Assembly (NCBI GenBank): GCA_900473415.1
Contig: UCLR01000051.1
Location: 1-49,982, forward strand
Source of the DNA: Hyphomicrobiales bacterium
GTDB lineage: Bacteria; Pseudomonadota; Alphaproteobacteria; Rhizobiales; Beijerinckiaceae
Direction: 5' to 3'
DNA length: 49,982 nt
Shown here: piece after piece, positions 1 to 7,129 of the stretch
How positions within the stretch are numbered: the first letter of the stretch is position 1
Layout: the number at the start of each line of letters is the position of its first letter
The notes under the pieces: model-generated
The model's input: only the letters and a program-made list of their open reading frames with translations
Told to the model about the DNA's origin: nothing
Database searches by the model: none
Position numbers and translations under genes: made by a program

Positions 1-30
1 CTTCCGCGGCTGATCCAAAGCTTCACCGCC

Positions 31-74
31 ACGACAATGGGCCACGCTCCCAAAGGAGCGTGGCCCATTGTCGT
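31..74. terminator. Perfect 20-bp hairpin, probable terminator of an upstream gene
   Basis: Bases 31-50 and 55-74 are exact reverse complements (20 bp) around the loop CAAA at 51-54, and the right arm runs into a short TTT (74-76). This strong GC-rich stem followed by a short T run looks like an intrinsic terminator for whatever gene lies to the left of the window. The symmetric A at the left edge means it could also act on the opposite strand. The first flagellar gene starts 83 nt downstream, so it would insulate that operon. Confidence 0.7.
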
Positions 75-83
75 TTCCGGACC

Positions 84-105
84 AGCGCAAGGCTAGCGCA
101 AGGCT
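84..105. repeat. Tandem duplication of AGCGCAAGGCT upstream of fliF
   Basis: The 11-mer AGCGCAAGGCT occurs twice in direct abutment (84-94 and 95-105), in the 82-nt space between the terminator hairpin and the fliF start. Two identical half-sites spaced one helical turn apart are compatible with a regulator or alternative promoter element. They could equally be a simple slippage duplication. No binding protein can be named from the sequence. Confidence 0.55.
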
Positions 106-156
106 GATGTCGGATGCTCCACGACGTTACGCCTCAAGCGACGCCAGGGAATAACG

Positions 157-1800
157 ATGCCAGGACGGCAATACGCGGAAGAGATTTGGCTCAACCTCCA
201 GCAGCTCGGGCATAAGCGCCTCGCAGCACTGGCAGCGATCGGGCTCTTCGTCTTCGCAGCGATCGGTTTGAGCGCCTACTACCTCAGCCGCCCCGAGATG
301 ACGGTCCTTTACAGCGGCCTCCAGCGCGAGGACGTCAACCGCATCGGCGCAGCCCTGCAGGAATCCGGCGTCGTCTTTGACGTCAACGCCGAAGGCACGC
401 AGGTGATGGTCCGGCCGGCGCAGGCGCCCCAGGCGCGCATGCTGCTCGCCGAGAAGGGCCTGCCGCGCAGCACGAGCGGCGGCTACGAACTCTTCGACAA
501 GCTCGGCTCGCTCGGCCTCACCTCCTTCATGCAGGAGGTGACGCGGGTGCGCGCCATGGAGGGCGAGCTCTCTCGCACGATCCAGCTCATGCGCGGCGTC
601 AAGGCGGCGAGCGTCCATCTCGTCCTCGCCGACAAGGGCTCGTTCCGCCGCGACCAGCAGCCGGCCTCGGCCAGCGTCGTCGTCCGCACGGAAAGCTCGG
701 GCTCGACCGGCATCGCGCAGGCGATCCGCCATCTCGTCGCTTCGGCCGTTCCCGGCCTGTCGACCGAGAAGGTCACGGTGCTCAACACCGACGGCACTGT
801 GCTCGCCACCGGCGGCGACGCCAGCCAGCTGGCCTCGACCAAGCTCGCCGGGCTGCAGCAGACCGTCAACCGCGAGATCCAGGACAACATCAGCAAGGCG
901 CTGACCCCCTATCTCGGGCTCGAGAACTTCGAGATCAGCGTCGCCACCGACCTGAACACCGACCGCAAGGAAACCAGCGAGACGGTCTTCAACCCCGACT
1001 CCAAGGTCGAACGCTCGGTGCGCGTGGTGCGCGAGAACGACAATTCGCAGAATTCGCAGACGCAGGAACCGACCACGGTCGAGCAGAACGTGCCCGAGCG
1101 GTCCGTGCGCTCCGACAACGGCCAGCGCTCCAGCGAGGAGAAGCAGCGCCGCGAGGAGCTAACCAACTACGAGATCTCCTCGAAGAAGACGCAGACGATC
1201 AGCGATGGCTATTCGGTCGCCAAGATGTCGGTGGCGGTGCTGCTCAACCGGCCGCGCCTGGTGGAATCGCTCGGCCCCTCGCCCTCGCAGGAGCAGATCG
1301 ACAAGCGCATCGACGAGATCAAGCAGATCGTCGGCTCGGCCGCCGGCATCAACGACGGGCGCGGCGACAACGTCAAGGTTCTCGCGGTCGACTTCCTGCA
1401 GGGCAGCCGCAATCTCGAGCCGACGGCGCCGCTCGGCATCGCGGAGGCTCTGATGCGCCAGTCCGGCACCGTCATCAACGCGGTGACCATCCTCGCGCTC
1501 GCCGCTCTCATCATCTGGTTCGGCCTGCGCCCGGCAATCAGCGCGATCCTGAAGCATCCGGAGCAGCCGGCCGCCATGGCGACGCTCGCCTCGGAAGCCG
1601 TGCCCGACGCCGCCGCCACCTCGGCCGCCGCCCAGGCCCAGATCGCGGCCGCCGCCAGCGCCCGGATGAACCTGATCGAGGACCTGACCGAAGGCTCGAC
1701 CCGCTCGCCGATCAAAAAGCTGGAGCAGCTCGTCGAGTTCGACGAAATCCAGGCGGCGGCGATCCTGCGGCAGTGGATCCATGAAGGAGTGCGCGCGTGA
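157..1800 (+). CDS. fliF: Flagellar M-ring protein FliF
   Basis: FliF forms the MS-ring in the cytoplasmic membrane on which the rotor switch and export gate are assembled. The 547-residue product has a first membrane helix at about 22-42, the ring-building periplasmic region after it (with the typical LYSGL and GYELFD motifs), a charged variable segment rich in S, N, E and Q at about 285-345, a second membrane helix at about 439-457, and an acidic C-terminal tail ending in the LEQLVEFDE segment that contacts FliG. The ATG at 157 is preceded by AGGGA. The stop overlaps the next start by 4 nt (GTGA), so translation is probably coupled. Length and architecture are normal for the family. Confidence 0.96.
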   Translation: MPGRQYAEEIWLNLQQLGHKRLAALAAIGLFVFAAIGLSAYYLSRPEMTVLYSGLQREDVNRIGAALQESGVVFDVNAEGTQVMVRPAQAPQARMLLAEKGLPRSTSGGYELFDKLGSLGLTSFMQEVTRVRAMEGELSRTIQLMRGVKAASVHLVLADKGSFRRDQQPASASVVVRTESSGSTGIAQAIRHLVASAVPGLSTEKVTVLNTDGTVLATGGDASQLASTKLAGLQQTVNREIQDNISKALTPYLGLENFEISVATDLNTDRKETSETVFNPDSKVERSVRVVRENDNSQNSQTQEPTTVEQNVPERSVRSDNGQRSSEEKQRREELTNYEISSKKTQTISDGYSVAKMSVAVLLNRPRLVESLGPSPSQEQIDKRIDEIKQIVGSAAGINDGRGDNVKVLAVDFLQGSRNLEPTAPLGIAEALMRQSGTVINAVTILALAALIIWFGLRPAISAILKHPEQPAAMATLASEAVPDAAATSAAAQAQIAAAASARMNLIEDLTEGSTRSPIKKLEQLVEFDEIQAAAILRQWIHEGVRA

Positions 1801-2525
1801 AGCATCGGCCCGCCTCCGACTTCATCCCGAGCTTCGACAGCTCCGACAGCTTTGACAGCTTCGACGCGGCTGAATTCGAGTTCGAGCTCGGAGCAGAGGC
1901 TGCCGCCCCGCTAGCGCCGGTCGTGCCGGAGATTCCGCCCGCGATCGACGCGATCGAGCTGCCGGCCTTTCTGCCCAAGGCGCCTCGCCAGCAGAAGGGG
2001 CCGGACCTCGACGCGGTCTTCGAGAGCGGCCGGCAGGCCGGGCTCGCCGAGCAGCAGGGCCTTACTCAGCAGGAGCTCGACCGGCAGCGCGGCGAATCCG
2101 CGCGCGTCCTCGACGAGGCCCGCCAGCGCTGGGCCGAGGAGGTCGCCGCGCCGCTGGCGACGCAGATCTCCCAGGCGCTGGAGACGCTGAGCGAGAGCCT
2201 CGCCGACCGCGTGGGCCGGCTGCTGCAGCCCTTCCTCGGGACGGAGCTGAGGGATGCCGCCTGCCGCTCGTTGATTGCGCAGATCGGCCCTCTGCTCGCC
2301 GGCGCCGACGGCGCCGCCATCCGCGTGAGCGGGCCAGCTCTGCTGCTGGCGACGCTACGCGACGTCTTCCCGCCGGGTGGGGCGGTCGAGTTCGTCGAAA
2401 ACGACCAGACCGAGGTCACCGTTGTGACCACCGAGACCATCATCGAGACGCGGATCGCCGACTGGGTCGGGCGGCTCGAGGGCCGCGGCCCCGACCGGCG
2501 CCGCCGCCACCATCCTGCGACCTGA
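1797..2525 (+). CDS. FliH-like flagellar export accessory protein
   Basis: This 242-residue protein has an acidic, S/D/F-rich N-terminus, a Pro-rich stretch at about 40-65, a predicted helical/coiled segment rich in Q, E and R at about 65-110, and a C-terminal globular part ending in an IIETRIADW-type motif followed by an Arg/His-rich tail. That layout (disordered start, central coil, C-terminal domain with an ET-I--W signature) resembles FliH, the stator of the flagellar type III export ATPase FliI. Rhizobial members are divergent and often left unnamed. The GTG start lies inside the fliF stop (GTGA, 4-nt overlap), so it is translationally coupled to fliF. Position in the flagellar operon is the main support; the FliH identity itself is inference. 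Confidence 0.65.
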   Translation: MKHRPASDFIPSFDSSDSFDSFDAAEFEFELGAEAAAPLAPVVPEIPPAIDAIELPAFLPKAPRQQKGPDLDAVFESGRQAGLAEQQGLTQQELDRQRGESARVLDEARQRWAEEVAAPLATQISQALETLSESLADRVGRLLQPFLGTELRDAACRSLIAQIGPLLAGADGAAIRVSGPALLLATLRDVFPPGGAVEFVENDQTEVTVVTTETIIETRIADWVGRLEGRGPDRRRRHHPAT

Positions 2526-2561
2526 CAGCTCGAGCCCGGCAGCGAAGCGGACAAGACGACC

Positions 2562-3869
2562 ATGGAAAAAGACGAGCAGCCGCTGATCATCATCCGGCGC
2601 GGCAACTATTCGCCCGAGCCGCTCAAGGGCGGTGTCTGGAAGATCGCGCATGCCGACTTCATGACGGCGATGATGGCGCTGTTCCTCGTGCTCTGGCTGG
2701 TCAACTCGACCAACAAGGAGACACGCCGGACCGTTGCGCAGTATTTCAACCCGATCCAGCTCTCCGACACGACCTCGGACCGCAAGGGCGTGCGCAACCG
2801 GCAGGATGGCGAGCCCGGCCAGACGGACGAGGCCTCGCTCCTCGACGGCGATCATCCTCCGGCGCGGCCGAAGACCGGCGCGGAGCGCAAGCCGAGCGCC
2901 AACCTCAAGGATCCGAAATACGAGAAGTCCGCCTTCGAGGATCCCTATGCCGTGCTGGCCGATGCCGGCGCCGCCCGGGCCGAGCCCGGACCGGACAAGG
3001 CCGCGGGCCTGGCGGTCGGCGTGGCCGGCAAACCCGGCATGGATGGCGGCGACGCGATGCGCGACCCGTTCGACCCGAATTTCTGGCGCCAGACGCCGCA
3101 GACCGAGAAGCCGGCCAAGCAGGAGGCCTGGGCCGGCGACGCGGGCCCGGCACAGCCCCCAGCGAGGGCGCCCGTCGCGACCGGCACGCCGCCTGCGTCG
3201 CGCGTCGAGACGGCCAAGGCTCAGGCCCCGGCGGCCGAGTCCCCGGCGACCCCGTCGAAGGACGCCGGCAAGGAAGGACCGGCACCGGCACTCGCGCAGG
3301 TGGCTTCGGCCCAGCCCGCGACCACGCTGGCGATGTCGCCGCGGAACGTTCCCGGCCCGGATGCGGTGGCGACGCTCAAGGCCGGCCAGACAGCCATGCC
3401 TGCCAGCGACCCCATCGCCAAGGCGATCGCGTCGGCCATCGCCGACGGCAAGGCCAGCAAGCCGGGCAGCGCCGCTCCGGAGATCGAGGTCCGCCAGACC
3501 GACGAAGGCATGCTGATCAGCCTGACCGACAATGTGAATTTCGGCATGTTCTCCATCGGCTCGGCCGATCCGCAACCGGAGACGGTCGAGACGATGAAGC
3601 GTGTCGCCGCCGTGCTGAGCAAGCGCGAGGGGGCGATCATCGTCCGCGGCCACACCGACGCCCGCCCCTTCCGTGACTCCAAGCAGAACAACTGGCGGCT
3701 CTCGACGGCGCGCGCGCATGTCGCCCAGGACCTGCTGATCCAGGGCGGCATTCCCGAGCAGCGCATCGAGCATGTCGAGGGCTATGCCAGCCGCAAGCCG
3801 CGCTCCAGCGACCCGAATGCCGCCGAAAACCGGCGCATCGAGATCCTGGTCCGGGAGAAGAAGGCATGA
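2562..3869 (+). CDS. motB: Flagellar motor stator protein MotB
   Basis: MotB is the peptidoglycan-anchored half of the proton-driven stator. The N-terminus has a single membrane helix at about 31-50 that begins with an Ala-Asp-Phe motif; Asp32 is the equivalent of the essential proton-accepting aspartate. The C-terminus is an OmpA-like domain with GHTDARPF at about residue 363, then NNWRLSTARA and ENRRIEILV, which bind peptidoglycan. Between them lies an unusually long, low-complexity Ala/Pro/Lys-rich linker of about 200 residues, as seen in rhizobial MotB proteins but not in the short enterobacterial ones. motA is not in this window. The last codons overlap motC by 4 nt (ATGA). Confidence 0.94.
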   Translation: MEKDEQPLIIIRRGNYSPEPLKGGVWKIAHADFMTAMMALFLVLWLVNSTNKETRRTVAQYFNPIQLSDTTSDRKGVRNRQDGEPGQTDEASLLDGDHPPARPKTGAERKPSANLKDPKYEKSAFEDPYAVLADAGAARAEPGPDKAAGLAVGVAGKPGMDGGDAMRDPFDPNFWRQTPQTEKPAKQEAWAGDAGPAQPPARAPVATGTPPASRVETAKAQAPAAESPATPSKDAGKEGPAPALAQVASAQPATTLAMSPRNVPGPDAVATLKAGQTAMPASDPIAKAIASAIADGKASKPGSAAPEIEVRQTDEGMLISLTDNVNFGMFSIGSADPQPETVETMKRVAAVLSKREGAIIVRGHTDARPFRDSKQNNWRLSTARAHVAQDLLIQGGIPEQRIEHVEGYASRKPRSSDPNAAENRRIEILVREKKA

Positions 3870-5089
3870 GGCAGATCGCCCAAGGCCTCGCAGCCGTCCT
3901 GCTGCTCGCCCTGTCAGCGCTGGCGCCGGCGCGGGCCCAGGAGGACACGCCCGCTCCGGCAGCGGCACCCGCCTCGAAGCCCCTGCCCTTCCAGCTCGTG
4001 CGGACTCTGCAGTCGCTCCAGAACCAGGCGGCGGCCGGCAACCGCGCGGCGCATGAGGCGCAGGGTCGTCTGCTTCGCGAGCTCGAAGAGCCGTTGACGC
4101 ATCAGGATCCTGAAGTCTGGGCCGATCCGCGCAACACGCGGGCGGCGGTGCAATACGTGTTGAGCGGTGGCCAGCCGGCCGTGCTGCAGGACTTGTTCAA
4201 GGGCGGCGAGCCCGCCGGCCTGCCAGCCGGCCTGGCACAGGGCGCGCTCGCCTATGTCACGGGCGACCTCGACAAGGCGCGCACATTGCTGATGCCGCTC
4301 GATCCCGCGAGCCTGCACGAGTCGCTCGCCGGCCAGCTCGCGCTCATCCAGGCGACGCTGATCATGCGCAGCGACCAGAAGCAGGCCCTGAAGCTGCTCG
4401 ACCAGGCGCGGCTGCTCGCGCCCGGCTCGCTCGTGGAGGAAGGCGCGCTGCGTCGCAGCGTCTTCATCGCGGCCGAGATCAACGAGCTGGATCGGCTGGA
4501 GAAGGCGACCGCGCAATATGTCCGCCGCTTCGACCATTCGGTCTATGCCGATCATTTCCGCCAGGCCTTCGCGACCAGCCTCTCGCGCTTCGACATCGGG
4601 CGTGACCCGGCCAAGTTTCCGCAGCTCGTGGCGACGCTGCACGCCTTCGGCCGCGAGCAACAGCGGGCCGTGCTGCTGATCCTGGCGCGGGATGCGCTGG
4701 TCAACGGCCGCTTCGAACAGGCGCGCAAGGCTTCCGAGGAGGTCGCCAAACTGCCGGGCTCCGACCAGGCGACGGTGGCCCGCGCCTCGCTCTACACCGC
4801 GGCGGCCCGCATCGCCACCGACCGGGGCGGCGGCGCGCTCGAGACGCTGAAGCGCATCGATCCGAACCGCCTGCAGCCCGTCGAGCAGGAGATCCACCGG
4901 ACGGCGCTGCGCGTCGCCAGCCAGATCGTCGATGCTCCGGCCGCCGGGACGACCGCGACGCCGAAGGCAGCCACCGAGCCCGCGGATCTGGACCCCCGCC
5001 TCAAGCAACTCCTGTCCTCGGCCGAGCGCAGCCTCGACCAGGCACAGGCGATGCTCGCCCCCACCGTCAAAGAGAAGACCAGGCCATGA
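3866..5089 (+). CDS. motC: Chemotaxis/motility protein MotC (periplasmic MotB partner)
   Basis: The 407-residue product begins with a clear Sec signal peptide (about residues 1-24, ending APARA-Q). It is then largely alpha-helical with repeated TPR-like helices, for example around residues 130-330. In rhizobia MotC is a periplasmic protein required for motor rotation, thought to help orient the MotB periplasmic domain. It starts inside the motB stop (ATGA) and its own stop overlaps fliK by 4 nt, so motB-motC-fliK form one tightly coupled unit. The assignment rests on the signal peptide, length, helical repeat character and the diagnostic rhizobial gene order. Confidence 0.88.
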   Translation: MRQIAQGLAAVLLLALSALAPARAQEDTPAPAAAPASKPLPFQLVRTLQSLQNQAAAGNRAAHEAQGRLLRELEEPLTHQDPEVWADPRNTRAAVQYVLSGGQPAVLQDLFKGGEPAGLPAGLAQGALAYVTGDLDKARTLLMPLDPASLHESLAGQLALIQATLIMRSDQKQALKLLDQARLLAPGSLVEEGALRRSVFIAAEINELDRLEKATAQYVRRFDHSVYADHFRQAFATSLSRFDIGRDPAKFPQLVATLHAFGREQQRAVLLILARDALVNGRFEQARKASEEVAKLPGSDQATVARASLYTAAARIATDRGGGALETLKRIDPNRLQPVEQEIHRTALRVASQIVDAPAAGTTATPKAATEPADLDPRLKQLLSSAERSLDQAQAMLAPTVKEKTRP

Positions 5090-6381
5090 ACCAGCTCGAC
5101 AACCCGATGCCGGCGCTGCGCCAGAGCGGGAAGGGCCTTGCCGGAATCGCCGATGGCGGAAAAGGTGGCAAGGGCCGCGCTGGAACGAGCGGCCACGGCG
5201 ACCTCGGATCGGCCTTCGGCGCCCTGCTCCAGAGCGTCGGCGGCAAGTCGGCGGAAGGCGGTCGCAAGGCCCATGGTGCCGAGAAGGCGCATGCGGCCGA
5301 GGGCAAGGACGGCCAGGACGCAGGCACCGCCTCCGACAAGGGGGCCGAGGCCGCGCTCGCCCTGCTGGACGGTCTCGGTAAGACCGTCGACCCGATCGCC
5401 AACGCGACGTCGGCCGCTACGGCGCCGGCGAGCCCGGACGCTGCAACCTCGCTGCTGCTCGGCGCATTGCAGGCTCCGCCGGCGCTGCGCGAAGCGGCCG
5501 AGCCGCGCGGCAAGGGCGAACATGGCGCGAAGCGTGAGGGCGCGATGGCGGCTCTCGGCAACGCGCTGGCGGATGCCGGGCGCAAGACCGCGCAACGTCC
5601 CGGGGCAGAGATGCCGGGCGCCGTGGACCCCGCAGCCGTCGATATGCCGAGCGACGACACCGCACTGGCCAAGCTGCCGGACGGCGACGCGCTGGCTGCA
5701 CTGAGCGCGCTCGTCGACGACGGCGCCGCCTCGTCCAAGTCGGTCGCGCCCGCTGACGGCGAACCGGCGAAGCCGATCGCGGTGACGATCGTCAAGCAGG
5801 AGACCTATCTGCCGCCGGTCATGCGGGTCTCGCCCTTCGAACAGGTGGTGGAGCCGATCAAGCAGGCCGCGAGCGACCTTCTGGCGACGCGCAGCGAGGC
5901 CTCCTCAGAGCTCGACGCCGGCAAGCCCACGGAGATCTCGGCGCCGACCAAGATCCTGCATCTGGAGCTGCGTCCACTCGAGCTCGGCAGCGTCACCGTC
6001 AAGATGCGGCTGGCCCAGGGCGGCATGGAAATCCGCATCGAGGCCGACAAGGCCGAGACCGCCCGCCTGCTCGCCAACGACAAGGACGCGCTGCGCGAGG
6101 TGGTCAAGCAGAGCGGCTTCTCCGTCGACGCTGTTTCGATCGAGACCGTCCATGTCGATGGGCCCGGCGCCGACCGCCACGGGCCGGGCCACGATACCTC
6201 CCGCGACGACACGTCGGGGCAGCGTCAGGGCCGCGGCTTCGAGCAGTCGCGCCAGGGCGAACAGCAGCAACAGCACGAGCCGCAGCGCCGCGGCTGGACG
6301 CCCGAAGCAACCCGCAAGGACGAAGGCAATGACCTGGATGCTCAGGACCATCGGGGCCGCGACGTTCTTCGCTACGTCTAG
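5086..6381 (+). CDS. fliK: Flagellar hook-length control protein FliK (MotD of rhizobia)
   Basis: FliK measures hook length and switches export from hook to filament substrates; the rhizobial version was first called MotD. The first 250 residues are low-complexity (Gly, Ala, Lys, Asp), as expected for the secreted ruler part. The C-terminal Flg_hook domain lies at about 285-365 and carries the LRPLELGSVTVKM and MEIRIEAD segments typical of the family. After it comes a hydrophilic tail rich in Gln, His, Arg and Asp. It begins in the motC stop (ATGA). The tail overlaps the next gene by 53 nt in another frame. Confidence 0.87.
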   Translation: MNQLDNPMPALRQSGKGLAGIADGGKGGKGRAGTSGHGDLGSAFGALLQSVGGKSAEGGRKAHGAEKAHAAEGKDGQDAGTASDKGAEAALALLDGLGKTVDPIANATSAATAPASPDAATSLLLGALQAPPALREAAEPRGKGEHGAKREGAMAALGNALADAGRKTAQRPGAEMPGAVDPAAVDMPSDDTALAKLPDGDALAALSALVDDGAASSKSVAPADGEPAKPIAVTIVKQETYLPPVMRVSPFEQVVEPIKQAASDLLATRSEASSELDAGKPTEISAPTKILHLELRPLELGSVTVKMRLAQGGMEIRIEADKAETARLLANDKDALREVVKQSGFSVDAVSIETVHVDGPGADRHGPGHDTSRDDTSGQRQGRGFEQSRQGEQQQQHEPQRRGWTPEATRKDEGNDLDAQDHRGRDVLRYV

Positions 6382-6910
6382 CCTCGCGCTGCCCGCCGCG
6401 GCGCAGACGGTCTGCGAAGAGCATATGATCCGCGCCTCGCATACCTATGGCATTCCGCTCGGCGTGCTCTATGCCGTCGGCCTCACCGAGACCGGCCGGC
6501 GCAACTCACTGCAGCCGTATGCGCTCAATATCGAGGGCCGCGTCTACTTCGGCGACAGCAAGGACCAGGCGCTCGCCGAATTCAACGCGGCCCGCGCCAG
6601 CGGCAAGAAGCTGATCGACATCGGCTGCATGCAGATCAACCACCATTATCACCGCGACCAGTTCCCGAGCCTCGATGCGATGTTCGAGCCGGGCCAGAAC
6701 GTCGAGTATTCGGCGCGGTTCCTGAAGCAGCTCAAGGATCGCCATACGAGCTGGACCATGGCGGTGGCGCGCTATCACGCCGGCCCGCACAACGACCCGG
6801 CCCAGAAGCGCTATGTCTGCGCCGTCATCAAGAACATGGTCGCGAGCGGCTTCGGGCAGTGGACGCCCAACGCACGCTCCTTCTGTGGCGAGAAGCCGGC
6901 GACCTCGTAG
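6329..6910 (+). CDS. Secreted lytic transglycosylase-like protein of the flagellar operon
   Basis: From the ATG at 6329 the product is 193 residues, with a signal peptide (about 1-25, ending LPAAA-Q) and an SLT-type lysozyme fold: the catalytic Glu is probably Glu54 in GLTETGR, followed by IGCMQIN and ARYHAG, both standard transglycosylase motifs. Such enzymes open peptidoglycan so that the flagellar rod can cross it, and rhizobial operons carry one just after fliK/motD. I prefer 6329 to a far upstream start at 6152 because only 6329 gives a signal peptide and it follows an AAGGACGAAGG stretch. The 53-nt overlap with fliK implies coupled expression. Confidence 0.82.
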   Translation: MTWMLRTIGAATFFATSSLALPAAAQTVCEEHMIRASHTYGIPLGVLYAVGLTETGRRNSLQPYALNIEGRVYFGDSKDQALAEFNAARASGKKLIDIGCMQINHHYHRDQFPSLDAMFEPGQNVEYSARFLKQLKDRHTSWTMAVARYHAGPHNDPAQKRYVCAVIKNMVASGFGQWTPNARSFCGEKPATS

Positions 6911-6960
6911 CGCCGAGGCGCCCGCCTGACGGCGAGGCGCAATATCCCCCTCGCCACATC

Positions 6961-7046
6961 ATGGTCGGGCTTGTCCCGACCATCCACGCGTTCCCTTCGT
7001 CAAATGTCCTGTTCAAGAAGGAGATGCTCGCCGCAAGGGCGAGCAT
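6961..7046. repeat. Two REP-like palindromes between the flagellar operon and the GGDEF-EAL gene
   Basis: Bases 6961-6969 (ATGGTCGGG) pair with 6975-6983 around a 5-nt loop, and 7024-7032 (ATGCTCGCC) pair with 7038-7046 around a 5-nt loop. Both are perfect 9-bp stems in the gap between two convergent genes. Motifs of the type ATGGTCGGGCTTGTCCCGACCAT are common dispersed extragenic palindromes in Hyphomicrobiales genomes. The gap (6911-7129) holds nothing else I can support as coding. The stems may serve as bidirectional terminators or mRNA ends. Confidence 0.6.
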
Positions 7047-7129
7047 GACGATGAGGCCACGCGCCCCTCATCCGTCTCGGCTCCTCTCGCAAGGGGAGAA
7101 CGAAACGCGGCCCGTCCTGCCTCGGACGA

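Noticed and set aside
5905..6351. Open frame of 148 codons on the - strand opposite fliK
   Set aside because: No domain motif, and a composition expected from antisense reading of the fliK C-terminal domain.
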